DNA of 39,692 nt, taken from positions 1 to 39,692 of the forward strand of contig JBGYPP010000057.1 of NCBI GenBank assembly GCA_041838515.1. The letters are read 5' to 3'. Below, piece by piece: positions 31,934-39,692 of the stretch; position 1 is the first letter of the stretch, and each line of letters starts with the position of its first letter. The notes beneath the pieces are model-generated. The model was not told the DNA's origin and made no database searches. It saw only the letters and a list, made by a program, of their open reading frames with translations. This DNA is from JBGYPP01 sp041838515 (lineage in GTDB: Bacteria > Bacillota > Clostridia > Lachnospirales > Lachnospiraceae). The translations under genes were made by a program, and so were the position numbers.

Positions 31934-32818
31934 ATGAATATTTGGGCCAATGAAATTATTTCTATGTTCCGTTTTATGCCCTCCATGCACTGGGGGGATG
32001 TGGTGGAAATCCTTATTTTGGCCTTTATGGTATACCATATCATGGTATGGATAAAGAGCAGCCGGGCCTGGTCCTTACTCAAGGGCGTGGTGGTTATTGT
32101 GGGTTTTCTCTTTCTGGCCAATTATTTCCAGATGGAAACCATACTATGGATATCCAAGAATGTGCTGGGATTTGCCGTGACTGCCATGATAGTTATCTTG
32201 CAGCCCGAGTTGCGCAGAGCCTTGGAGGAACTGGGAAATAAGAATATACTGACATCCATCTTTCCCATGGTGGCCTCCAGAGGCGGCGGCGAGCGCTTTT
32301 CGGAGGAGGTGATCCTGGATTTGGTGGAGGCCTGCCTGGACATGGGCAAGACCAAGACCGGAGCGCTGATAGTCATAGAGGGTGGGGAGAGCCTGGCGCC
32401 TGTCGTATCCACCGGCATAGCCATGGATGCGCTGGTCAGCCGTCAGCTGCTGGTCAATATTTTTGAACATAACACGCCCTTGCACGACGGGGCTGTGATC
32501 GTGAGAGGGGATAGGATATTGGCGGCCACCTGCTATCTGCCCCTGTCGGAGAATATGAGCCTGGGCAAGGAGTTGGGGACCAGGCACAGGGCAGGAGTGG
32601 GAATGTCAGAGGCCTCGGATGCTCTGGTGCTTATGGTGTCGGAGGAAACCGGCAGCATCAGCGTGGCCAGCGGCGGCATGTTGGAGAGGGGGCTGGGCAG
32701 AGAATCCCTGAGGGCCTGCCTGCAAAACCGCCTGACCCAAAGCCGTAAGGAGGAGAAGAGGAAGCCCTTCCGCAAAAAGTCCTCTCCAGAGGGGCAAAGG
32801 ACAGCCAAGACGGAATAG
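31934..32818 (+). CDS. cdaA: Diadenylate cyclase CdaA (c-di-AMP synthase)
   Basis: 294 residues. It condenses two ATP into c-di-AMP, the second messenger controlling potassium and osmolyte transport and cell-wall homeostasis. Three membrane helices occupy about residues 18-90. The DAC domain follows, with catalytic motif LHDGAV (Asp185-Gly-Ala) and the ATP-contact motif GTRHRAGVGMSE (Arg217-His218-Arg219), both intact. The C-terminal 30 residues are strongly basic. GGGAG precedes the ATG. CdaR and GlmM follow directly, as in Bacillus and Listeria, where both proteins modulate CdaA. Confidence 0.97.
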   Translation: MNIWANEIISMFRFMPSMHWGDVVEILILAFMVYHIMVWIKSSRAWSLLKGVVVIVGFLFLANYFQMETILWISKNVLGFAVTAMIVILQPELRRALEELGNKNILTSIFPMVASRGGGERFSEEVILDLVEACLDMGKTKTGALIVIEGGESLAPVVSTGIAMDALVSRQLLVNIFEHNTPLHDGAVIVRGDRILAATCYLPLSENMSLGKELGTRHRAGVGMSEASDALVLMVSEETGSISVASGGMLERGLGRESLRACLQNRLTQSRKEEKRKPFRKKSSPEGQRTAKTE

Positions 32819-32830
32819 GGGGGTGCAGAC

Positions 32831-34189
32831 TTGGAAGAATTGCAAAATACCAAGAAAAAACGGAATATTCTGGAAACAGCGCGCAAATGCCGGCGTCAGC
32901 TGCTGTCCATGCTTCTGTCTAATTGGAGTTTAAAGATTTTGTCGCTGGCTCTGGCCTTTGTGCTCTGGTTGCTGGTGGTCAATCTGGGCAATCCTGTCAC
33001 CAAGTGGGAGTTTCGCAATATACAGGTTGAATTGAAAAATACGGAGATGTTGACAGACCAGGAAAAGGTCTATGAGATATTGGATTCCACCGATGTGCTG
33101 AATAAGGTGGTGGTGCAGGCAAATAGGGATGTGCTCAGCCATATAGGCGCCTCGGATATCACTGCCGTGGCGGATTTTTCTCATCTGACAGATGTGCATA
33201 CTGTACCCATACAGCTGAGCGTGCCTGGATTTCAAGTCGTGGATGTGAGGGTGGGATCGGACACCTCCGAAAATCTCCTACTGGCGGTAGAGGATAAGAA
33301 GAGCAAGAATATACCTGTGCAGGTACAGACCGAGGGAGAGGTGGCCCTGGGATATGTCCTTTCCTCCATCAAGGCGGATCAGAACCGCATGAGCATCAGC
33401 GGGGCAGCCTCCAAAGTGGAGCAGGTGGCTTATGCCCAGGTGACTGTGGATATCAGCGGCATCAAGCAGGATCTCTCCACTAACGAGAGCATACAGCTCT
33501 ATGATCAGGAGGGTAATGCTCTGGATTCGGAGGGCATAAACAAGAGCGCCTCCACCGTGAGGGTAAACACTGCCGTTCTGGCCACCAAGGAGGTGGCCCT
33601 GCAGGCAGAGGTTCAGGGAGAGCCGGCGGCAGGATATGCTTGGACAGGGGAGGCGGCCATATCCCCGGAAAAGGTGCGAATAGCCGGCAGCAGTTCCATA
33701 CTGTCCGCCATAGACCATATCAGTATATCTGGGGAGGCCCTGGATATCAGTGGGCGGAATATGGATTTGACAGTGAGCCTGCCCGTAGACTCTTATCTGC
33801 CCTCCGGCACCCAGCTGGTATACCCGGACAGTCAGGGGCAGATGAGCGTAAAGATCGTCATAGAGAGAAAGGAAACCCGGGAATACAAAATACCCAAGGA
33901 AGAGATACAGCTGGTGGGCGTTCCTGAGAACCGGATAGAGGAATTGAGCGATGAGGAAGAGGCATACACGGTGGAGCTGACCGGCCTGCCCAGGGATTTG
34001 GACCGTTTGGATCAGACCTCGCTGGCGGCCAGTGTGGATGTGGCGGCATGGATGGAGAAGGAGGGCATCAGCACCTTGATGCCTACAGTATATCATATGC
34101 CTCTGGAGGTGAGCTGGCCGGCGGAGCTGCAGCTGTCTATGGAGAAGAGCGTGCTGGTACGACTGACCTTTACTCGCAAAGAGCCATAA
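32831..34189 (+). CDS. cdaR: CdaA regulator CdaR (YbbR-domain protein)
   Basis: 452 residues. A basic N-terminus and one membrane helix (about residues 33-52, SLALAFVLWLLVVNLG) are followed by an external region of about 400 residues made of repeated beta-rich YbbR domains. Recurrent segments are the VVVQ/VTVD/VRVNTAV strands, and the modules begin near residues 50, 150, 235 and 330. CdaR binds CdaA through the membrane and adjusts c-di-AMP synthesis. The start is TTG at 32831, with a G-rich ribosome site right after the cdaA stop. The glmM ATG lies 18 bases beyond its stop, so the three genes form one unit. Confidence 0.93.
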   Translation: MEELQNTKKKRNILETARKCRRQLLSMLLSNWSLKILSLALAFVLWLLVVNLGNPVTKWEFRNIQVELKNTEMLTDQEKVYEILDSTDVLNKVVVQANRDVLSHIGASDITAVADFSHLTDVHTVPIQLSVPGFQVVDVRVGSDTSENLLLAVEDKKSKNIPVQVQTEGEVALGYVLSSIKADQNRMSISGAASKVEQVAYAQVTVDISGIKQDLSTNESIQLYDQEGNALDSEGINKSASTVRVNTAVLATKEVALQAEVQGEPAAGYAWTGEAAISPEKVRIAGSSSILSAIDHISISGEALDISGRNMDLTVSLPVDSYLPSGTQLVYPDSQGQMSVKIVIERKETREYKIPKEEIQLVGVPENRIEELSDEEEAYTVELTGLPRDLDRLDQTSLAASVDVAAWMEKEGISTLMPTVYHMPLEVSWPAELQLSMEKSVLVRLTFTRKEP

Positions 34190-34207
34190 TAGCTATGAGG
34201 AGAAGAT

Positions 34208-35557
34208 ATGGGAAGATTGTTTGGAACTGATGGAGTGCGGGGCATAGCCAACCAGGATCTAAGCCCTCAATTCGTGATGAAGCTGGGGCAGGCGGCTGCC
34301 TATGCGCTGACCAAGGAAAACGCTTATAAGCCTACGATGATGGTGGGCATGGACACCCGTATCTCCGGGGATATGCTGGCCAATGCCTTTATGGCCGGGG
34401 CCTGCAGCGTGGGCGCCAACTGCGTATTTGTGGGAGTTATGCCCACTCCGGCCATAGCCTACCTGACCCGCAAATACAAGGTGGATGCCGGCGTGGTGCT
34501 TTCCGCCTCCCACAATCCGGTGGAATTTAACGGTGTCAAGCTCTTTGACGGCAAGGGTTTCAAACTGCCCGATGCCACAGAGGATGAGATAGAAAATCTC
34601 TGCAAGGGGGATATGGAGGACATACCCCGGCCCACGGGCAGTGGCGTGGGCAAGATCAAATACAGGCAAAATGTCTGGGATGAGTATGTGAATTTTTGTA
34701 TACAGAAGGTGCCTGTGGATCTAAACGGTTGGAAGATCGTTGTGGACTGTGCAGAGGGCGCAATGCATTACACGGCTGTGGAGGCGCTAAAGGAGCTGGG
34801 AGCTACTGTGGTGGCTCTGCATAACAATCCGGATGGCACCAATATCAACGCCAACTGCGGTTCCACTCATATGGAAGAGCTGCAGGCCAGGGTGGTATTT
34901 GAAAAAGCGCACCTGGGCCTAGCCTTTGATGGCGACGGCGACAGGATGCTGGCTGTAGATGAGCAGGGGCATCTGGTGGACGGCGACCAGCTGATGGCCA
35001 TAATTGGCTGCCATATGCGGGATAAGGGACAGCTTTCCGGCAATACCATAGTGGCCACTGTGATGAGCAATTTGGGCTTCTTCCTGATGGGGGAGAAGGA
35101 GGGTCTGCAAATAGAGCAGACCAAGGTGGGCGACCGCTATGTGCTGGAGAGGATGAAGGAGCTGGAGGCCAGCCTGGGCGGTGAGCAGAGCGGCCATCTG
35201 ATTTTCCTCAAGGAGAATACCACCGGTGATGGCCTGTTGAGCGCATTGCACCTGTTGCAGGTGCTGGTGGAAACTGGCAAGCCCCTTTCAGAGCTGCGGA
35301 GGGTAATGGAGGTGCTGCCCCAGGCTTTAGTCAATGCTAAAGTGCCAAACCACCGCAAGGACAGGTATATGGAGTATCCCCAAATTGCCCAGGCCATAGC
35401 CAAGCTGGAGACCAGTTATGCCGGCGAGGGCCGGGTGCTGATACGCCCCTCCGGCACAGAACCCCTGGTGCGGGTGATGATAGAGGGCAAGGATTTGGCA
35501 CGTATACAGACGGAGGCCAAGGAGCTGGCAGCCTTGATACAGGATATTTTGTTTTAG
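34208..35557 (+). CDS. glmM: Phosphoglucosamine mutase
   Basis: 449 residues, typical length. It converts glucosamine 6-phosphate to glucosamine 1-phosphate for UDP-GlcNAc and peptidoglycan synthesis. The active-site serine is Ser101 in SASHNPVEFNG. The magnesium loop is FDGDGDRML, the sugar-binding loop is GEQSGHLIF, and the phosphate-binding loop near the C-terminus is RPSGTEPLVRVMIEG. The N-terminus MGRLFGTDGVRGIAN is diagnostic for GlmM. GAGGAG precedes the ATG. In other Firmicutes GlmM binds CdaA and lowers its activity, and the cdaA–cdaR–glmM order here matches that relationship. Confidence 0.98.
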   Translation: MGRLFGTDGVRGIANQDLSPQFVMKLGQAAAYALTKENAYKPTMMVGMDTRISGDMLANAFMAGACSVGANCVFVGVMPTPAIAYLTRKYKVDAGVVLSASHNPVEFNGVKLFDGKGFKLPDATEDEIENLCKGDMEDIPRPTGSGVGKIKYRQNVWDEYVNFCIQKVPVDLNGWKIVVDCAEGAMHYTAVEALKELGATVVALHNNPDGTNINANCGSTHMEELQARVVFEKAHLGLAFDGDGDRMLAVDEQGHLVDGDQLMAIIGCHMRDKGQLSGNTIVATVMSNLGFFLMGEKEGLQIEQTKVGDRYVLERMKELEASLGGEQSGHLIFLKENTTGDGLLSALHLLQVLVETGKPLSELRRVMEVLPQALVNAKVPNHRKDRYMEYPQIAQAIAKLETSYAGEGRVLIRPSGTEPLVRVMIEGKDLARIQTEAKELAALIQDILF

Positions 35558-35574
35558 AAAGTGTGGGTGAGAGT

Positions 35575-35838
35575 ATGGTTAGCCAAGAGGTGGTAATCAA
35601 AAATACCATGGGCCTGCATTTACGGCCGGCCGGCATATTGTGCAAGGAAGCCATGCAATTTGGCTGCTCCATCCATTTCCGCTTTGGCGGCAATATGGCC
35701 AATGCTAAGAGCGTTCTCAGCGTGCTGGGGGCCTGTGTCAAGTCCGGAGATGTGATAGAATTTGTCTGTGAGGGGGAGGATGAGGAAGAGGCCTTAAAGG
35801 CTTTGGTAGAGGCCGTGGAGAGCGGATTGGGAGAGTGA
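35575..35838 (+). CDS. ptsH: Phosphocarrier protein HPr
   Basis: 87 residues, the standard length. HPr passes phosphate from enzyme I to sugar-specific PTS enzymes II through His15 (GLHLRPAG). Ser46, the HPr-kinase target used in Gram-positive carbon catabolite repression, is present in NAKSVLSVL. I chose ATG at 35575 rather than GTG at 35563, because it puts the active histidine exactly at position 15 and GGTGAG lies just upstream. There is no ptsI in view and the gene directly follows glmM, so this may be a lone HPr or a Crh-like paralogue, but His15 argues for a true phosphocarrier. A terminator follows. Confidence 0.92.
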   Translation: MVSQEVVIKNTMGLHLRPAGILCKEAMQFGCSIHFRFGGNMANAKSVLSVLGACVKSGDVIEFVCEGEDEEEALKALVEAVESGLGE

Positions 35839-35854
35839 TTTCCGGCTCTGGATG

Positions 35855-35898
35855 AAAAGGCCCCTATTGCGGCAGATTTGCTGCAATAGGGGCCTTTT
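35855..35898. terminator. Bidirectional terminator between ptsH and the helicase gene
   Basis: AAAAGGCCCCTATTGC (35855-35870) and GCAATAGGGGCCTTTT (35883-35898) form a perfect sixteen-base stem with a twelve-base loop. T residues close it on the plus strand and the A residues at 35855-35858 serve the minus strand. It lies between two convergent genes and can serve both. Confidence 0.92.
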
Positions 35899-35965
35899 GT
35901 ATGCAATTCGCTCATTCCTTACTGTTCAGGTTCTATTTACGTGTACTCTTTGGCTGCTCCTTCTC

Positions 35966-38900
35966 TCATTGCCGGGAGAACCAGATGCGGGGCAAGGGCA
36001 GGAGCCACTGGGCATCCATATCCCTGTTGTACCAGAGGACGAGAAACTCTATGTGCGCCTTAACGGGGTGGTATCCCTGCTGCAGGTATGTCTGCCACTT
36101 CTGCTGAAAGGCCCTAGAGAACTGGAGCAGGGATAAGGTTTGGCCCTGGTGAACGAAGGACAGACCCTCCCTCTCGCATATCAGGGGCTGGCCGCTGTAC
36201 ATCTGGGCATATTGCACCTGTCTGTATTGCAAAGATTTTAGATAGATATCTCTATGTCCCATTTGTATCAATAGGCTGTCCGCTTCCCTGGGCGGGGCCG
36301 ATTGCCGCCGCACGGAGGCCTCCGGGGGCAAAAAGGGCAGCAAATCCTTGTCTGAACAGTGCAAATAGAGGTTTTGCTTGGCCCGGGTCAGGGCAACGTA
36401 AATCTTGCGCCTATCCTCATCATCGCGAGGCGGCCAGCAGTGCAGGAGAAAAACAGTGTCAAACTCCTTGCCCTTGGCCTTGTGTATGGTGGAAATCAGT
36501 ATCTCCCCCTGCTCCTGCGCCACAAAGTCATAATAGTCAAATTCTTGACAATACTCTCTTAAATCCTGTTTGTAGGCCTGGGGATGCAGGCTTAAAAAGG
36601 AATTGAGCATGGACTGTATGGTCGGCAGGCAATGGCTGGTCCGGTACTGCTGCCCCATGTCGGACATGCATTCCTCCCAAATCTGCCTGCATATCTGCGG
36701 CTGGGGATTGCGCCTGTCCAAGAGTCGGAGGAAATGTTGTACCTCGGGAAAATCCCGCATCAAAAGACGCTGTCCGCTCTGCAGCAGCCTGACGGACAGA
36801 CCCTGGCCGTCCAGCAAAGCATAGAGCTGCAAGGCCTCCTCGTTGGTGTGGGTCAGCACGGCCACGCTGCCCAATTGGCGGCCCCTCTCCCTCCACAGCC
36901 CGGACAGATGTCTGGCTAGGGGTAGACAAAGCTGCCTATGGGAATATACATGGCATTCCACCTCCCCCTCCAGCTCAGAGCGGCATAGGATATCCCGGCT
37001 CTTTAGCCTGTGGGAGAGGCTGCGGGCATAGGCATTGGACAGCTGCAATATCCCGGGCTGACTGCGGTAATTGTCTAGCAATTCATAACGGCGGGCGCCA
37101 TAATCTGACTCCAGACTGGCCATATGGGCGGAATCCGCTCCCCGGAACCCGTATATATTCTGGTCATCATCTCCCACGGCGATAATCCGCATGCCCTCGT
37201 TGGTCTCCATCAGGGCGCGTACCAGCGCAAAGTCCTGAGCAGACATATCCTGGGCCTCGTCTATGACCAAAACAGATTTGGTGATCTGCACAGGCTCTGC
37301 CAGGCCCTGGCGTATCAATTCTGTGGCCTGGGGGAGTATGTCCTGGCTCTGCTGTAGATTGCCCACCTTGCCCAGCAGGGAGAAAGCAAAGGAGTGGAAG
37401 GTCTTGATATCCACATAATATGCCGGCTTGCCTATGAGATCCGCCAGCCTGGATTTGAATGCATCAGCCGCTCCCCGGGAGAAGGTGAGCATCAGCAGCT
37501 GGTGGCTCTTTACCTCCTCCATGCACAGCAGGGAGGCTAGCTTGTGTACCAGCACCCGGGTTTTTCCGCTGCCGGGGCCGGCGGCGGCCAGTATATATTG
37601 GGAGTCCTTGTCATGAATAATGGCCTCTTGAACGGTGTTTAATTGGCCAAAAAGAGCCTGGTACCTGGAGGCGGTCATGCTCCTCTCCAAATCCTGGGCC
37701 TTATCCCCCTCAAAGTATTTCTTTAGGAAAACCTGCCAATCCAGGTGGAAATAATCAGCCACAAAAGCCTGGGCCTTGGCATAATCCCGGGCCATCCAGT
37801 GAGCATATTCACCCACAATGTGGATTTGCTGCATCTTCTGCTGATAGTATTCCTTGAGAATCTGATAATCCTCTTGCTTGTAGCGTATGCGGTTGTCCAG
37901 CACCAGCCTCTGTATCTCCATGCCCTGGTAGAGGACAAAAAAGCCGCCCTCCAAAGGCAGTGCGCCTATCTTGGAGAGATAGAATAAGGACTCCTCCACC
38001 TCCCGCCGGACTATGTCCTGGCCTCCCTGGTTCGCTTGCAGATGTCTCCACAGACCCAACAGGGAGAAATGCAAAATATTCTCCTCCCCGGTGCCCTTTT
38101 CTTTTTGCGCCTGAATAAAATATTCCATAATGCTGCGAGCCACACCCTGTCGGCGCTTCTGCTTGGCCAAGATTTCCTCCGGACTCAGCAGAAAATGCAG
38201 CCGGCCCCTTTCGCCGGCGCTCTCCTCCTCCCGGCGTATATATTTCTGGGCCTCCCAAAAATACAGTATATTCCGCAGCCTTTTGATGCTGCTGTGATTG
38301 AAGCCCTTGTCCAGGGCCAGCTGATTCCACTCTTTATAGGCATAAGGCATAGCCCGCTGATTCTCAGGCTCATCTGTATGAGCGGTCAAGAGCTGATTCA
38401 GCAGAAAATCCTCCAGCCGGATATGCTGGTCCAGCAGGGGGGAGGCGGAACGGGCCAGGCTGTGGGCTGGCAGGTGGGCGCGCATATCCTGATCATCCGC
38501 CAGCAGGCCTTGCTCCCGCAGGCAGGAGATGAGATGCAGTATGCGGGGTCTGGACAGCCCCAGCAGATCCGCCAGGTAGTCCACCCGGGACTCCGGCTCG
38601 CCTCCGTCTGCCGCCCTCTGATTTTTGGCTGAGAGCAGGTGGGAGAGCAGCCGCCGGGCATCCTGCTTGTCCTCCGCAGCCATAGATCCCCCCTCTATGG
38701 CCGCAGATCCCTCTATCATATTGGGCGTGAGCAGGGCGGTGGCGTAAACCTTGGGATAATTGTACCCCCGCCGCAAATATCCGGCGTTTTCCAGCGCGCA
38801 GAGGGCGGCGCGCACCTTGGTTTCCACATCCAGCACCTCAAATCCCCATCCAGCCTCTCTGGCCAATTCCAGGGCCGAGCATTGGAATAGGGCCCTTTTG

Positions 38901-39613
38901 GCGCCAAAGCCCTTGACCGCAGTCCAGATATTTTGTATTTCTCCCAGGCTGAGTCTTGTTTGGTTGAGGAGGTGAAAGTGGTTGTCCAGATCTTCCTGGT
39001 TAAATAATATATAACAATCCGCCAGCAAGGAGGGGTCCCGCCCCGCGCGGCCGGCCTCCTGCATATAATTTTCCAGGGAGTCGGAAATGGTATAATGCAC
39101 CACCAGCCCGACATTGCTCTTGTCCACGCCCATGCCAAAGGCGGAGGTGGCCACGATAATTTGTGTCCTATCCTCCTTAAAGGCCTCCTGGGCGGCGGCC
39201 TTTTCTTTGGCATCCATCTGGCCGTGGTAGTGCCGGGCGCTAAAGCCGTCCATGCGCAGGCGGCGGGCCAGCTCCTCAGTTCGCTTTACTCTGGATGCAT
39301 AGATAATGCTGGGGCAGTCCTTTTCCTGCAGCAGCAGCCGCAATGTGGCGTACTTTTGTTCGTCATCCTCCTTGAACAGTACCTGGTATCGCAGGTTTTC
39401 TCTGGCAGCGCCGGTGGCAAACAATTCCAGATCCAGGCCCAGGCCTTGGAGAAAATACTGCCTGATATCGCTGACCACCTTGGGTTTGGCCGTGGCTGTA
39501 AAGCAGGATATGGGTATGGGGGTTTTTAGCTCCTTCTTTTGTATATAATTTTTCGCAGATTGTAAAATGAAGTTGGACATCTGAATAAAATAAAGATCCA
39601 TGGCAGGATCTTT
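35966..39613 (-). pseudogene. RecQ–UvrD fusion helicase, 5' end missing
   Basis: About 1,215 codons remain of a longer protein. The remnant opens just before RecQ motif III (SCFTATA). The RecQ C-terminal helicase lobe is present (VATSAFGMGVD, EAGRAGRD), then winged-helix-like and linker regions. A complete UvrD-type module follows: Walker A AAGPGSGKT (Lys680 counted from the Met at 39601), Walker B VLVIDEAQD, motif III GDDDQNIYGFRG and motif VI HKAKGKEFD…YVALTRAKQ. The RecQ Walker A and DEAH motifs, which must lie upstream, are absent. Within 40 bases of 39613 the frame meets a stop, inside DNA that looks like an insertion-sequence end. The ATG at 39601-39599 has no ribosome site and is not a natural start. 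The UvrD half could still be made if translation restarts internally. Confidence 0.8.
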
Positions 39614-39692
39614 GGTAGAATGTAAGTCACCACAACAAACTTTCTACAGGAGAATCGCCACCATGGACCACTCTCATTCTACCACAGCTTCC
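39614..39692 (+). mobile_element. Left end of an insertion sequence, cut by the window edge
   Basis: The helicase reading frame breaks at about 39613. From there a 9-base sequence, GGTAGAATG (39614-39622), has a perfect inverted copy, CATTCTACC (39675-39683). A good ribosome site (AGGAG, 39648-39652) precedes an ATG at 39663. These features and the interruption of a conserved gene point to an insertion sequence. The family cannot be fixed from 79 bases; IS30-like is a guess from the Ser/His/Thr-rich first residues. The window may stop here because an assembly broke at a repeated element. Confidence 0.55.
39663..39692 (+). CDS. Start of a putative transposase, 10 codons only
   Basis: The frame ATG GAC CAC TCT CAT… encodes MDHSHSTTAS and runs off the window. 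AGGAG lies ten bases upstream. A transposase is inferred from position inside the apparent insertion sequence. The ten residues alone do not identify a family. Confidence 0.4.
   Translation, partial: MDHSHSTTAS

Noticed and set aside
34208..34230. glmS-type ribozyme or c-di-AMP riboswitch near the c-di-AMP genes
   Set aside because: The gaps in this cluster are under 100 bases and show none of the conserved elements of those RNAs. glmS itself is not in the window.
39599..39601. ATG as the true start of the RecQ–UvrD protein
   Set aside because: There is no ribosome site and the protein would lack the RecQ Walker A and DEAH motifs. The codons upstream to 39613 remain open and may be coding.

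Overview
The window looks like chromosomal DNA from a motile, Gram-positive member of the Clostridia, most likely Lachnospiraceae-like. Supporting signs are the gene orders dnaX–ebfC–recR, uvrB–uvrA, mreB–flhO–flhP and cdaA–cdaR–glmM, strong Shine-Dalgarno sites, TTG and GTG starts, HPr with both His15 and Ser46, a lipoprotein-type sugar-binding protein, and a YesN/YesM two-component pair. The DNA is fairly GC-rich, yet most genes prefer the Ile codon ATA. One gene, the sugar-binding lipoprotein at 7899-9026, uses no ATA at all. No rRNA, tRNA, CRISPR array or prophage was seen.

Layout. (1) 141-485 is a small membrane protein with a Gln/Pro/Tyr repeat tail, divergent from what follows. (2) 660-9026 is a sugar-sensing and uptake locus: response regulator, sensor kinase and membrane-anchored sugar-binding sensor, then an ABC transporter (ATPase, permease, binding lipoprotein). 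It ends at a strong terminator. (3) 9277-11563 holds divergent D-lactate dehydrogenase and phosphofructokinase genes. (4) 11580-21869 is a long co-directional run: dnaX, ebfC, recR, galM, a DUF5711-like protein, a CvpA-like protein, uvrB and uvrA. (5) 21979-26955 holds a chemoreceptor with its own promoter and terminator, then mreB/mbl, two flagellar rod/hook genes and a rod-binding protein. (6) 27036-35838 holds recD2, comF, a YvyF-like flagellar-operon protein, two unrecognised membrane proteins, cdaA, cdaR, glmM and ptsH, closed by a bidirectional terminator. (7) 35966-39613, on the minus strand, is a RecQ–UvrD fusion helicase that has lost its 5' end. (8) 39614-39692 looks like the start of an insertion sequence sitting in that helicase gene: an inverted repeat, a ribosome binding site and the first ten codons of a protein.

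How it fits together. Region 2 suggests a three-part sensor (binding protein, kinase, AraC-type regulator) that switches on its neighbouring sugar importer. Phosphofructokinase and lactate dehydrogenase nearby are consistent with fermentative sugar use. Regions 4 and 6 are DNA replication, repair and envelope housekeeping. Region 6 also carries the c-di-AMP synthase module with two uncharacterised membrane proteins directly upstream. The least explained items are those two proteins, the repeat-tailed small membrane protein, the possible slippage site in dnaX, and the interrupted helicase at the right edge.
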